A stretch of DNA of 64,000 nt from Metridium senile (taxonomy: Eukaryota; Cnidaria; Anthozoa; Actiniaria; Metridiidae), in assembly GCA_949775045.1 (NCBI GenBank), contig OX459099.1:1-64000 (forward strand), given 5' to 3'. Positions 1-11,134 of the stretch are shown in pieces. Positions within the stretch are counted from its first letter, which is position 1; each line of letters begins with the position of its first letter. A program made the translations under genes and the position numbers. Under the pieces are notes generated by a model. The model was not told the origin of the DNA. It saw only the letters and a program-made list of their open reading frames with translations, and searched no databases.

Positions 1-2
1 GG

Positions 3-278
3 GGTAGCCAGGATGTTAATGAGAGAACCAACGACACTGACATTTTTCCAGTACCATCGAGGTGCTGTCCACAGCTCTTCCACACCGAGTGTCTGAACCG
101 ATGGCTGAGTGAACATAGTACATGCCCTAACTGCAGGGCAGAACTGGTTCCACCAGCAGCAAGACGACCCCCTGTGGTTGAAATCCAAGACAGTGACGAC
201 GGCTTTGACATTCAACCGGTGTTGGAAGTCCCTGACGGCTGGGCCGAATTCATGAGGAGAGAGAACCCACCCAGGTGA
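3..278 (+). CDS. RING-H2-type zinc finger protein, 3' part of gene (partial)
   Basis: The frame is open from the window edge to a TGA at 276-278 (91 residues). It contains the second half of a RING finger: a Cys-Cys pair, then LFHTECLNRWLSEHSTCPNC, which gives H-x2-C-x10-C-x2-C, the zinc-ligand spacing of RING-H2/C3HC4 domains. The first Cys pair of the RING lies outside the window. A proline/arginine stretch and an acidic tail (EIQDSDDGF, then PDGWAEF) follow. RING proteins of this kind are usually E3 ubiquitin ligases that recruit an E2 enzyme; that role is inferred from the family. The last codons overlap a good splice donor (AG/GTGATG at about 274), so the TGA may be skipped in some transcripts and the gene may continue into exons at 4.2-5.0 kb. 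The N-terminus is missing. Confidence 0.7.
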   Translation, partial: GSQDVNERTNDTDIFPVPSRCCPQLFHTECLNRWLSEHSTCPNCRAELVPPAARRPPVVEIQDSDDGFDIQPVLEVPDGWAEFMRRENPPR

Positions 279-335
279 TGTCATCTATAACAGCCTCCTC
301 CTCCTTCCTGTCTTGAAAGCTGTTGTATGTTTATC

Positions 336-400
336 CATTCTCTTACCCAGAGCCTTTGATTTTTCGTTAGAAAGCTGAGAAGGGTCTGGGTAAGAGAATG
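336..400. repeat. Short perfect inverted repeat (hairpin)
   Basis: Arms 336-351 and 385-400 are perfect 16-bp reverse complements (CATTCTCTTACCCAGA / TCTGGGTAAGAGAATG) around a 33-base loop. It lies just after the RING stop codon, so it would form a stem in the 3'UTR, or it is a tiny foldback element. Confidence 0.75.
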
Positions 401-527
401 ATGTTTATCAAATTATATACCTCAAAGTCTGCAGTGCGTTGGTTCTCACATTTTGTTCTGGATGCCTCCATTTCTCATGCATGTATTATGCTCAAGGTTT
501 TGTTATGAATGTGTGCCAACTATAGCT

Positions 528-613
528 GTCCTATCTTACCAATCCTAGGGTCCAATCAGGCTAGCTGAGTAACTCAATCGTCAGGTTGAAGTTCAGGATT
601 GATAAGATAGGAC
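528..613. repeat. Second short inverted repeat
   Basis: The 19-bp arms 528-546 and 595-613 (GTCCTATCTTACCAATCCT and its complement) match with one mismatch. It is the same size class as the hairpin at 336-400 but has a different sequence. Confidence 0.7.
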
Positions 614-677
614 GACTTGGGATTTTCCCCCAAAAAAATAGTTAAAAAAATATAACATAAAAATTAGGGAATGCCAC

Positions 678-708
<31 letters not shown>

Positions 709-1252
709 TTATATAATTGTCAATGCTTCAAAAATGTGATATCTTTGCATGTGAAAATAACAAGTTATCTTTACATGTGAAGATATCATCACTATGGTTA
801 GACAGCTTAATGGAAACTGTTTTCTTTTCATTGATAATTATACAACAAACAGAACATTACATGGTCGCTTGGAGATGCAAATTTTATCTTCTCGTGTTGA
901 AAATCTCTCACTTGTGAGAGATCATTTCAACACTCGAAGATGGAATTGGTATCCTCTATTTACACCAACTGGAATGTTTAATCAAAATATGCACTGCTTT
1001 TTTCTTTCTCTTTTGGCTAGATTGGTCTCCAGTCGCCATTTAAACTGTACATATGAAGTTAAAAGTGCAAAAAAAAAATGTATTTGATAAAACAATCTTC
1101 GATGGTCATTCATGACGAAGAGATATTTTTTTAAAAAGGCTCCATATATATACACACATATGTTTATATGATACTATCATCCCCTCTATCTTGTCAAGGG
1201 ATGATGATATGGAACCATTTTGAGATGTGCATATGATTTTTATGCATAGTTC

Positions 1253-1284
<32 letters not shown>

Positions 1285-1560
1285 TTGAGTGTCTAGATTG
1301 AATGGTCATGCCTAATATAATAAGCGAGTTAATAAGATAACCATGAAATTGTATGACTGCAAGGCTTCGGTTTTGAAGTTATAAAGTTCAAATTTTCAGA
1401 GAATGCTAGCTTATTCCAACATGGTCTTTAGAAATCTGATTGATACTCATATGTATACATTGAAAATGATTTTTTGTGATAATAAAGTTATTTGAAGAAT
1501 ATGGAAAACAACAATGTCTAGTTAGTTTGTGTTTATAAGTTAAACATTTTTATTTTTATA

Positions 1561-1746
1561 TACACCTACTTGCAAGAGCGTTGTCATACGAAAAAAGAAC
1601 ATTTGTATTTAGTGTGTTAGGAATAAATTAAAAGTACAAAAGAAAGAGTTCACCTTCAGTGATCATCTTTTGTATTTTTAATTTATTCCTAACCCACTAA
1701 AAACAAGTTATTTTTTCGTATGACAACGTTCTTGCAAGTAGGTGTA
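1561..1746. mobile_element. Foldback MITE, family with TACACCTACTTGCAAG ends (186-bp copy)
   Basis: The whole 186 bp folds back on itself. It begins TACACCTACTTGCAAGAGCG and ends with the near-exact reverse complement. Both ends carry TA, which fits the TA target preference of Tc1/mariner-type elements (inference). Two further copies with the same ends and the same subterminal motif (GGAATTAATTAAAAG or close) lie at 2998-3717 and 11652-11809. There is no coding capacity, so it would need a transposase supplied in trans. Confidence 0.8.
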
Positions 1747-2997
1747 ACATTTTGTTATCTGTTTTTTATATTTGACATCTCCATTTTGTAAGGGGCTGAT
1801 GACAGCACCGATGATTGTGATAATAGTGGTTGCTGTGTTGATGATGATGATTCCTTTGTTGATCAATGATGATGCCATGATGAAAACAATAACATTTTTT
1901 TATAATAATTTTATTCTCAATTATTAAAAAATTTAAAAACATTCCATTTACAAGTTGTAAATGAAATGGAATGAAATATAAGATATCTTGACCAACAAAT
2001 CAAGTTAATTTAATCATCATATTCTTCTCCTATTTTTCAATTCACAGTAAAACTCTTTTTTTTGAGAGATTGTCCATTCAATACAATACAATACAATACA
2101 GTACAATACAATATTTGTTTATTTTCTCATATATATTAATTTTACAATTTATAGAAAAATATCAAGTAACAATTATGGTAACAAAAACATTTACAATTTA
2201 TAATTCATTACTTAAATAATTAAATGAGACAGAGGACTAAGTGAACATGACTGTTATCGAGTTAGCCCCCAGCCTTTCTTAGTTTAGATAAATAACAGCA
2301 GGTGAAAGAAATGAACACACATTAGCACACATACACACTTATACAGCTACGATAAACACACACACATCACAAAACTAGTATTTAATTGTAACAATCTACT
2401 GTTGTACAGTATTGAGTCAATTGACATGTCTCGTACAATCACACTTTGATAATGTTGATGGTAATGATAATCATCTAGGTGATAGTGATCCTGATGATGA
2501 TTTTTAGCACTTTCAGGTTCAAATACTAAGTTAAATCACGGAAAAATATTTATATCTATCCACGAACAATTAAAACAGAAATGCTTGCTATTCTCTACAA
2601 TCGTCAAAACAACGTGGGTTTTAGCAACACTTGTAATTCACCCTAAACACAGGAGGTCTGTCATATTGATCGTCCTAGCTGTGCACAATTGTTTTTTTCC
2701 AAAATGGCTTCGGTGTTTTCCGCCGATGGACACACCTCCTAAAAAATCTTTACCTGGAGTTCAGAGGTGGTTGTGGGTAAACTTCACCCAAGCCAAATTT
2801 GGAATTGGAATGGACACACCTCCTAAAAAATCTTTACCTGGAGCTCAGAGGAGGTTCTGGGTAAACTTCACCCAAGCCAAATTTGGAATTGGAAATTACC
2901 CACAATTCCTCCGTTGAGCTTTGAACTTGCCTAAACTTGTGAAGGCTTGCCCGCGTTCGACTCAAACGATTGGGCTTCCTGTGCTCTTGATGCGTGA
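1747..2997. other. Intergenic DNA with a pentanucleotide tail and an 84-bp duplication
   Basis: This stretch contains GAT-rich sequence (about 1790-1880), an (ACAAT)n tract at 2077-2112 that looks like the tail of a - strand LINE or SINE, and the 84-bp tandem duplication listed separately. No gene is recognised. Confidence 0.5.
2726..2893. repeat. Two tandem copies of an 84-bp unit
   Basis: Units 2726-2809 and 2810-2893 differ at only a few positions. The unit is exactly 28 codons long, so the + frame stays open through both copies (MDTPPKKSLPG repeated). No known domain is visible. Confidence 0.75.
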
Positions 2998-3717
2998 TAC
3001 ACCTACTTGAAGTAAGGTTGGCATACAAAATAGAACATTTGTCAACATTTGTGATTTAGTGCGAAAGGAATTAATTAAAAGACAAAAGAGAGAGTTCAGC
3101 TTGAGTGATCTTCTTGTTTATATCATTTTAAAGCTTATATAACAGAGAATAAGACTATGTAAGACAAATAATATCTTTAACCAATGCTTCACGTAAAACC
3201 TCAAAATCGAGCACTTTCATTAAGAAAAGTATTAGTCCAAAAGTTCCAACTACTTTGCCGTCATTTCTGCATTATGTCAATCAGCACATACATGTGTTCA
3301 AAACCGTTTTTTCGATAAAATGCTTCGTTCTTGAATAAATGTGTTTCAAAGTCGACTCATTGTTAAAACTTCAAGTTAAATAACAAAACGGGACATAACT
3401 ATAAAACTAAGGATTTTATCAAAAAAACTGGACACGGTTTGGAAGACCAATATATGTTGATTGACATAACGAAAAAGCAGTATGAACTTTTTGACTTATA
3501 CTTTTTTAAACAACTCGCATTGAAAGCGGTTAATTTTGAGGGTTTTCGAAGAGCATATCTTACAGAAAATTGTTTTATATATAACAAAACATACACAGTC
3601 TTATTCTCTGTTATATAAGCTGAGAGCATGTGAAAGCACACCGCACCTTAACTCATATCGTACTAAATTACAAACGTTCTATTTTCTTTATAACAAATGT
3701 TACTGCAAGTGGGTGTA
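2998..3717. mobile_element. Long foldback element, same family as 1561-1746 (720 bp)
   Basis: The ends (TACACCTACTTG at 2998 and CAAGTGGGTGTA ending at 3717) match the 186-bp MITE. Imperfect inverted repeats continue inward, for example the complementary stretches around 3131-3160 and 3596-3625 and around 3195-3220 and 3520-3545. Almost the whole element could form one long stem. No open frame with a transposase motif is visible. It is either the larger parent of the short copies or a foldback expansion. Confidence 0.7.
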
Positions 3718-4211
3718 TATCTAAATTTTAACTTAAATGTTTTTGTGCACTTACACCAGAGAAATAATTAAAAAAAGAAACAAATTTTGAATATGGTGTG
3801 TACATTTGTACCTAATTTCTAGCTGTCTGAAAGCTATTATATTGTGCAATAGCTCAACGCGCGCTCAACCCTGGTGAATTTGGTCTCATTCAGTGTTTTC
3901 AGCTAGCTAGTGCCGTGAGAACTGCATGTGAGAACAACATTACTATATACTGAATTATTACTATAAGCATGGACACCTTTGTCACCAGGACTAGGCGGTA
4001 TAAAGTCAAAATAATCACTTTTATTATATAAACTTCAGTGAAATATCAGGTGATAACAGGTGTTAGGTTTAGACATGTCAACTTAAATTTTGAGTTCAGA
4101 CTACAAAAACTACTTATTCGTATTCGAATATGCGAGAAAAGAAAAAATGCCATTCGATGCGCTAGTGTGTTTTTAATAGTATACGTACTAATTTAGAAAT
4201 TTTGATCGCAG
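3718..4211. other. Non-coding stretch, nothing recognised
   Basis: A+T-rich DNA without a coding signal. It ends in the pyrimidine-poor splice acceptor before 4212. Confidence 0.4.
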
Positions 4212-5267
4212 GACACGCCCTACTACGCGGCCGAAGAGGCAGACGACGACTCAAGGTAATATCACTGACGTGAATTATTGTAATTTTCTAAGCAAACGTT
4301 TTAATTGTATAATCATTCCATACAGAGGTGCCCGGGGCTCTGTTGTTGCGTTTCTAGTTAAAAAGTTCAAAGTAACGAGTAATCATTTGTTATTCTGCAG
4401 ATCTAGCTATAGAACGTCCCGCGCTCTTTTCGACCTGGAAGCAGGGGTCGGGGGAGCTGGAGGGTGAGTACACAACCTATTTCAATAATCAATGTCGCAG
4501 CCAATGGACACACTCTTACGCCTGCAAAGGTGATACGAACACATTTTCTGATCTATTGCACGTTTTTAAAAGAGATGTTTGTTTTATCATCAACTTGTTA
4601 TTGTCATATAACACGAACACGTACAACCAAAATATCCTATGAATAAATCGATATCAAGAGAAGAAACACCGACATCCTTTTGCAGGCGTAAGACTGCGAC
4701 AAATATTTTTGAAAGACTTTTCAAGCAGGCTTGTTTATACCCGCGCGCAGAATCCACGCCTTTAGTTTTCGTTTGTCATCGATATCTTTATTCAATTTGA
4801 AGTTTGTGATATCCTTGTTACAAATAACCTAGGTCAGACGACGAAGAAGAAGAAGAAGAGCAACGATAACTTTAGAGACTTGCAGAATGAAAGCCAGGAA
4901 TGGAAGAAAGTAATCGAAAAATCTCCGACGATCACCCCTACCACTTGGACAAAGGGAGTACCCCAATCCCCCCCTGAAAGTACAGTTAGTGCAATGGTAA
5001 AACCTCTTCATGACAATGAGAGAATTGTAACTATGTAACGGCATCTCCGCTGCTCACAGGCTGGCCAGGTCGGAACAGGCCGGAGAGGAGGTCAGAACCA
5101 TCTTCTCCGAGGCACTGCACTGTGGCAAAGACAGGTGCAGTGCCATCGTGAGTGCCGGCAGGCTCATCGCTGTGCTCTGCCCTGCTGGCAGAGAGCCCAG
5201 CTCTCTGGGGGTTGGTCCCTGTTCTGGTCGGAAGGCCGCAAGATCTCCAAGGCGTAATTCTGTCTGA
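4212..5267 (+). CDS. Unidentified spliced gene, C-terminal exons (4212-4255, 4401-4463, 5060-5267)
   Basis: Three exon-like blocks are bounded by GCAG and GTAATA (4212-4255), CTGCAG and GTGAGT (4401-4463), and CACAG to a stop at 5265-5267. Joined, they read DTPYYAAEEADDDS..., SSYRTSRALFDLEAG..., then LARSEQAGEEVRTIFSEALH..., and end in a basic tail (RKAARSPRRNSV). All junctions are phase 2, so the joins are in frame. The last exon has a strong G/C bias at third codon positions, typical of real coding DNA. I recognise no domain. A different frame through the first two exons is also open and would fit the donor at the end of the RING exon (1-274) and an alternative last exon at 4833-5038. This may therefore be the end of the RING gene or a separate gene whose start I cannot find. 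Confidence 0.5.
4833..5038 (+). other. Possible alternative terminal exon
   Basis: It follows a weak acceptor (AACCTAG). In the frame that runs through from the RING donor it encodes a lysine run and then SNDNFRDLQNESQEWKKVIE, and stays open for about 67 codons to a TAA at 5036-5038. In the other frame it gives only SDDEEEEEEQR and then stops. The first part is a GAA microsatellite, so this could be chance. Confidence 0.3.
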
Positions 5268-5310
5268 AATTAAAGGGGAAACATTTACGTGTCTTGCAGG
5301 AGGAAAGAAT

Positions 5311-6694
5311 ATTGATTAGGAATATATGATGTAGTCTAAAAAAGAATTATTACAACTAAGGTAAGCATATAGTGTTAGCCATTACTACAGGGTAAGTGCT
5401 ACTAACCCTGTTACCTTATCACCCCCATCCCACATATAGTGTACGTGTGCATCAATCCATCAGTTTGGGTAATAAGAAGGGAAAAACACACACACACACA
5501 CTATGGGCATCACGATACAATTTTGAAAGCTATATTGCAGTATTGACGGTCACACAATAAATTGGATAAATTCACTGTCCGAGGGTGTAGCCAAATTAAG
5601 TTTCTCGGAAAGGGTGTACACATTAGCATGTTCGGTGTAAAGTGTGGAGAGATCAAGCATGTTGAGTGAGGCCAGCTGGGTCAGACGCCTAATTAGCTGA
5701 AGTGACTGTCGTGGTTTTGATGAGTTTTCGCACGTTGAGTGGCACACTTGTGGCTCGTGATGTGTTCAATGCAAACTCAACGTAGCATGACAAAAGAGCA
5801 GTGCCATTTGTAATGTATGTTAATGTATGCTAATTTATGCATCACGTGACTAGATACCTCGTGTAAGAATTATTACTTCAACAAAGACACAGTTCGCACT
5901 TACAGAACTTGTTGTGTAGTTTCTCTATTTAATACTTGTACACAGTACAATACATGACACCATTCGACGCAGGCTTGATTGTTTAAGAGATGCATGTTTG
6001 GCAAAAGACTGTTTGACCAATGGCATTTTTTACAAATCAACCTCAGATCAACCATTCCCGACAATTAATTGAAATGGGTAGACTGAGTATTGTGTTCGGT
6101 CCATGTTCAAACACCCAGCTGGCCTTAATCGACATGCTTGAGAGCCCAAGATAGAAATGATTTCCTTCTTATTACCCACACGGTGGTCATGAGAGTTGTG
6201 TGACAGACAACTTCATAAAACCAAGCTCATGTTAGTAGAATGGTTTTCACTGACCAATGAAACAAAGTACATACAGACCTGGCAAACACTATATACAGGG
6301 GTAATAAGGTGATAGCAATAGTAAGACTACATCATGTAGTACTGTCACTATAGCTAGGGTGATATAAGGTAATAAGCTAGACTACATCACATATTGATCA
6401 TATTGATTAGGAATATATGATGTAGTCTAAAAAAGAATTATTACAACTAAGGTAAGCATATAGTGTTAGCCATTACTACAAGGTAAGTGCTACTAACCCT
6501 GTTACCTTATCACCCCCATCCCACATATAGTGTACGTGTGCATCAATCCATCAGTTTGGGTAATAAGAAGGGAAAAACACACACACACACACACTATGGG
6601 CATCACGATACAATTTTGAAAGCTATATTGCAGTATTGACGGTCACACGATAAATTGGATAAATTCACTGTCCGAGTGTGTAGCCAAATTAAGT
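5311..6694. repeat. About 290-bp direct repeats flanking an 800-bp core
   Basis: Segments 5311-5601 and 6402-6694 are nearly identical direct repeats (start ATTGATTAGG, end AAATTAAGT), each with a (CA)n tract in the middle. The intervening 5602-6401 has no coding signal. Inverted relatives of the repeat start (GACTACATCATG) occur around 6345 and 6390, so part of the unit is also a foldback. It may be a non-autonomous element with terminal direct repeats or a simple segmental duplication; the ends lack the TG...CA of typical LTRs. Confidence 0.6.
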
Positions 6695-6922
6695 CAAAGG
6701 CCAAAATAAGCAAACACGTCTATGGTTGTGTTGTTAGTTGTTTCTTTCAAATATTTTGACAGCAACTACTGTACTCTAGGTCTACGTGGAAAAATGTAAG
6801 CTCACTTTTCTAGCTTCCAATTTGCATAGCTCATTGATGTACTACTGAGTATATCAATCAATCATAACAAATAGAATTAGAACTATTATAAGGCTCTACG
6901 ATGCGAACAAAGTGTTAAGTTC

Positions 6923-7362
6923 ATTGGTACTACAGACTATAGAAGTTGATTATATACTCAGATTAATGATGTCAGATCATTAACATACCTGCATGCATAT
7001 ACATCTATAGTGCCGGCCATAACTTCAGTGTAGTCTGCAACCAACACATACGATAGCAAATATTAATAACAGGTTCCCATCATTGGTACTGTACTACAGA
7101 CAGTGTAGAAGTTGATTATATACTCAGATTAATGATGTCAGACGTCATTGGTACTACAGACTGTAGAAGTTGATTATATACTCAGATTAATGATGTCAGA
7201 CGTCATTGGTACTACAGACTGTAGAAGTTGATTATATACTCAGATTAATGATGTCAGATCATTAACATACCTGCATGCATATACATCTATAGTGCCGGCC
7301 ATAACTTCAGTGTAGTCTGCAACCAACACATACGATAGCAAATATCAATAACAGGTTCCCAT
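6923..7362. repeat. 58-bp minisatellite embedded in a larger duplication
   Basis: The unit beginning CATTGGTACTACAGACTGTA occurs at about 6923, 7080, 7145 and 7203 and is followed by TGATGTCAGA. The sequence after it (ACCTGCATGCATATACATC to the end of the block at GGTTCCCAT) occurs twice, at about 6980-7080 and 7260-7362. Confidence 0.8.
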
Positions 7363-7486
7363 TTAAATCTGTACAGTTTATGCAAATCGTGTTGATGCAT
7401 GCACACTTCAGAAATAATATACTCTGATTGTGTCTAGCACAAATATTTGCATAAGTATACAGATTGAAATGGTAGAATGGGAACCT
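7353..7486. repeat. Foldback element with AGGTTCCCATTT ends
   Basis: The left arm AGGTTCCC...ATCTGTA and right arm TACAGATTGAAATGG...GGGAACCT are imperfect complements over about 40 bp, including an ATTTGCATAA-like pair. Confidence 0.6.
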
Positions 7487-7546
7487 TTAAAATTCAAAAA
7501 ATTACATTTTAAAGAACTTATAATGTATAAAGAGATCTACATAACC

Positions 7547-7695
7547 TTTAATTGTATTGTCAACTTTTCTGCTTAATGTCAATATTATTAGTACACATCT
7601 AAAACCGTGTACGTCAGGCTTTGTTGAATAACAGCATCAACTCCAAAAGTTTATCTAGATCGACATTAAGCAGAAAAGCTGACAAGACAATTAAA
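7547..7695. repeat. Foldback element with TTTAATTGT ends
   Basis: The arms at 7547-7586 and 7654-7695 share CTTTTCTGCTTAATGTC and its complement GACATTAAGCAGAAAAG and are flanked by TTTAATTGT/ACAATTAAA. It looks like a MITE of about 150 bp. Confidence 0.65.
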
Positions 7696-8734
7696 TGTCT
7701 CATATTTCTTAACAGCAAATTACACCTGTAGACATATTCTATAGTTATTGAGCTTTAAAATGATACTTACATAATTCAATGTCATTGATCATGCCTTCAG
7801 GGGCCCGTTTACATTATGAAAATAGTTATCTATTAGACTCTAGCTACAATCAATACTTTGAACTGTACGTAAACATATAATTTACAACAAAATAAAGATA
7901 TTAGCATCGGTCGAATTGTTATCATGTGTTATTTATATACTTCAAATTGTTATAGTAATAATTGAGAATTTGCATTTATTCATTCATGCATGCAATGCAA
8001 GTCGCATGATTGCATGCAGCGTGTATGCTTTAATTCATACAGCTAGCTATTAGAATTATGTTCTTATATGAATTATGTTCCTGCAGATCAGAATTCTTTC
8101 CATTTCTATAGCCATTGACAACTGCAGTATCACTAATAATAATAATAACAACAACAATAATAATAATTTTAATACTAGACCAAGATATAAATAGGATCTA
8201 ATTGGGCAGTGTACAATATATATATCACTGATAAAAAAAAACACCCAATCAAATGCAAACTTTACAGACATTTAAACTTTAAATGGATTGATCAACATTT
8301 TAGCATCAGAATTATATCCAATATAAAATAGATTATAATGTTTTTATAATAATAATAAACATCATCCTTACCAAAGCATATACTTGACATTGATCCAGTT
8401 CACATCTCAGTAGTAAATAACAACAATTTTAAAAACATGACAGCTCGTACGTTTCGCTACGTGCAAATCTCCAATGAACACATATCCCGACGTGCTTTGC
8501 GCGCGACCCGCCACAGCTAGCCCGCGCTTCCGGACTCAATATTTGCAGTTTTCACAGTTTTACACAGTTTTCACAGTTTTAAAAACTGCTTTTTTGCGCG
8601 CTTTACATCACAAGCAATCTCCCAACAGTCGTGATACTCACACAGCTGCACCACAACCTGACGAAAAAGCCCATCAAACTTTTCACAACAAACGACCGCG
8701 CGCCTTACGAGTCAGCAGTCGATACCCACCCAAT
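7696..8734. other. Upstream region of the + strand recombinase gene
   Basis: A+T-rich DNA with an (AAT)/(AAC) microsatellite at 8127-8169 and another short one at 8347. Near the gene (8546-8582) TTTTCACAG occurs three times in a row, followed by TTTTAAAAACTG, possibly a promoter-proximal element. No gene is recognised. Confidence 0.4.
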
Positions 8735-8752
8735 CGTAGTATAAATACTACG
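8735..8752 (+). promoter_or_regulatory. TATA box inside a perfect palindrome
   Basis: CGTAGTATAAATACTACG is a perfect inverted repeat (two 8-bp arms around AA), and its centre is a consensus TATA box (TATAAATA). It lies 115 bp before the ATG at 8867, which suits a transcription start near 8770-8780. Assignment as the core promoter of the recombinase gene is inference from position. Confidence 0.55.
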
Positions 8753-8866
8753 AGCTGTAGGTGACAAGTCTCAAATTTAGCTTGCTTCAAGTTACAAACC
8801 AGTTGCCACCGTTCTTATACCTTTCAGCTTTTGCCGTAGACAAACCACGAGAGAGAAAGCCAGATA

Positions 8867-11092
8867 ATGGACGACGATCAATTCAGTTGCTCCATCATAG
8901 CAAATTATATTTCATCCGACGAAAGCGATGCTGATGGTAGTGACCACGAACGCAACTGCAAACAACACGAGGTCCATACTATTTACAGCCCAATACAGAA
9001 CCTCTATCCCATCTCAAAATGGGACGAACTTCATCGCACAACGAGTACTAGTACTGCCCCAGTTTATCACAACAAAAGCATGCCAAACTTATCTCAAGTA
9101 CCTCCTGCCAAAGCACACCAACTAGATACAGTTCTAAGTTCTGGACAAGCCACAACAACCCTATCTGGACAAGAAGCATTCGAACCACACCCCCAAAGCA
9201 CTGCTAGCCAACTAGCCCTTACTGAACCAAGACCACTAAAGTACGCCCTATCCAAGTCAGAACTCTCTGAACCAATAACTACCTTCATGGAAGAACTACG
9301 TCTCTATTTCCTCAAAGAAGTCAATTTGCAACGTAACAGAGGGCCAATTTCGCCTAGCACAATGGACAAGGCCGAAGAAAGACTTTTCTGTAAGTAAATC
9401 GATTGTTTATTATTAGACAACCACATGTACCATTCAAACCTGAGCAATTGAGCCAGTTTCAATCAATTTCATGATCCATTTCTATGTGCCTAGCTACAAA
9501 GATATTTCAAGTATGAAATGTGACACTTGAATTTTTCTAGTTCTAAAATTCCTCTGTTCACTTGGCTTGCAGGCTTCCTGGGTTTCGCCAAAAACCACCT
9601 GAAACACACTATCACGACAGATTTGTTTTTGCGGGAAACAGTGATTGAAAAGTACCTGACCTATTTGAAGGTAGGTTAATTGTATTGTAATGGTTGTATT
9701 TATGTGACAATTATCTCAGGACAATAGTTGTCATTATTATTTCATTATCACAGTGGATGAGTAGGAACATTTGCATGAATGATGTAGCAATAAATTTTCA
9801 TTTTCATATTTTTCAACAACAACAGGAAGATAGAGGCCTGGCACCAGCTACGATATCCAACCATGCAGCCGCCCTACTCTACCCTGCCAAATTTCTACAC
9901 CCGGAAGCTTCGCCAGACTACAAGGGCATCCAAGTCATCAATCGACTGCGTGCTCAGGTTGCATTTTTCCAGAGGAAAGCCTATGCAGAAAGGCCGTCGA
10001 CAAAGGAAGAATTAGAAGAACGAAATAAATGGCTAGATTGGTTAGTGCCAATATTACAAAGTTGATCTATATCACCATATGCAACTGCTTATTTCAGTTT
10101 CTTATTTTCAGTGAAATCAATGAATAAACATCATCTCATCAGTTGATAGCGTATATGTCAATCAAAAGAACTGAAATCAAACAAATTATATTAAGTGTAA
10201 TTAATATCAAGTTTATTAATATTGTTATTATCCTTTTCTGATAGGCCGGAGATAGTCAAGTCAGTTGACCTACAGAGGCACCGAGTAGACATGGCTAGAT
10301 CGACACTTGCTAAAGCCACCGAGAGCTCTGATTTGTTGCTACTTACTATGTATACACAGATGCCACCAGCCAGAGCACTCGAGATACGCACCTTGGAAGT
10401 CTTACCGCCAAATCTCACTCCAAGCAGCCCTCAATTGGCCAAAAGGAACGTTGTAGCTCTTGATCAGCTTGGTGGAGTAACTTTCACATTTCAAAATTAC
10501 AAGACCGTAAAAACCTATGGTTGCGACACTACAAAATTACAGGCAAGTTGACCTTTTTCTTTGATGGGAATGATTAATGTCATTGGTTTGTGTAATCCTC
10601 TGCAATGAAAGTACTGTTTGCTTATTTAAGAAATTCAACTGGATACCATTTTTTGATGTAGTAAAAATTCAATAAGTGTTCCTTGATTGCATATGTTGCC
10701 CTCGCTATAAAAGAGAGACTGAGGAGGTAGAACATTTATAGTTAAAACTACCAAACTATGGAACTCATTACCAGCCTATTTAAAAACATTTTCTTCTATT
10801 AGATTAGGATACTAAATTATATTGTTAAGTTTATTGATTTTTAGATAGGAGGGCCACAAGTTAATCAGTCTTGGCTGTAAAGTGTTGTTTTTTCCCCTCA
10901 TTAACTAAGTGTAGTATTATTATTAAAGCCATGAATGCTCACATTTGTTATGCATTCATTCATTAATGCTTTTTGCTTCATTTTTATTTTTATCATCAGC
11001 CAAATCATGAAATCAGCATCGTCTTAAAAGAATACCTCAGAACACATAGATCAAAATTAGTCAATGATGATAGTGGAAATTTCCTTTTTGTG
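8867..11092 (+). CDS. Tyrosine recombinase (Crypton/phage-integrase-like), 5' five exons; 3' end missing
   Basis: Exons 8867-9389, 9573-9670, 9826-10040, 10245-10542 and 11000-11092 join in frame to 409 codons without a stop. Each boundary is GT-AG except the fourth donor, which is CAG/GCAAGT (a GC-AG intron). Residues 1-135 are Ser/Thr/Asp-rich and probably disordered. A SAM-like core-binding region follows (ERLFCFLGFAKNHL..., then YLTYLKEDRGLAPATISNHA). Next comes the start of the catalytic domain: MYTQMPPARALEIRTLE carries the box I Arg, and NYKTVKTYGCDTTKL the beta-hairpin Lys. The protein aligns along its length with the - strand recombinase at 14146-17450. After the last exon there is a good donor (GTG/GTAAGT), but the box II and box III exons (R-H and the Tyr nucleophile) are not found nearby. 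Telomere-like and tandem repeats take their place. The gene is either truncated or continues far downstream. A LINE end sits in its fourth intron. Confidence 0.75.
10741..10815 (+). pseudogene. LINE reverse-transcriptase C-terminal remnant
   Basis: The frame reads VKTTKLWNSLPAYLKTFSS and ends at TAA (813-815). LWNSLP followed by a short Lys/Phe tail is the characteristic C-terminus of CR1/L2/Jockey-like non-LTR retrotransposon ORF2. About 100 bp of 3'UTR-like sequence with an ATT-rich end follows. It is a 5'-truncated insertion inside an intron of the recombinase gene. Confidence 0.6.
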
Positions 11093-11134
11093 GTAAGTAT
11101 GTTTGTTGCTTCTTAACTACCCTTGTTCAGGTTT

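Larger units (their letters stand above)
279..1560. other. Non-coding stretch after RING gene
   Basis: No coding signal is recognised. Besides the two hairpins it holds an (ATA)n microsatellite at 680-709 and an (AT)n(GT)n tract at 1250-1285. The short open frames here have no family motif and no coding-like composition. Confidence 0.6.

Noticed and set aside
717..1309. Several short frames on both strands
   Set aside because: A+T-rich chance frames, one of them (His/Thr/Tyr repeats) from the (AT)n(GT)n tract.
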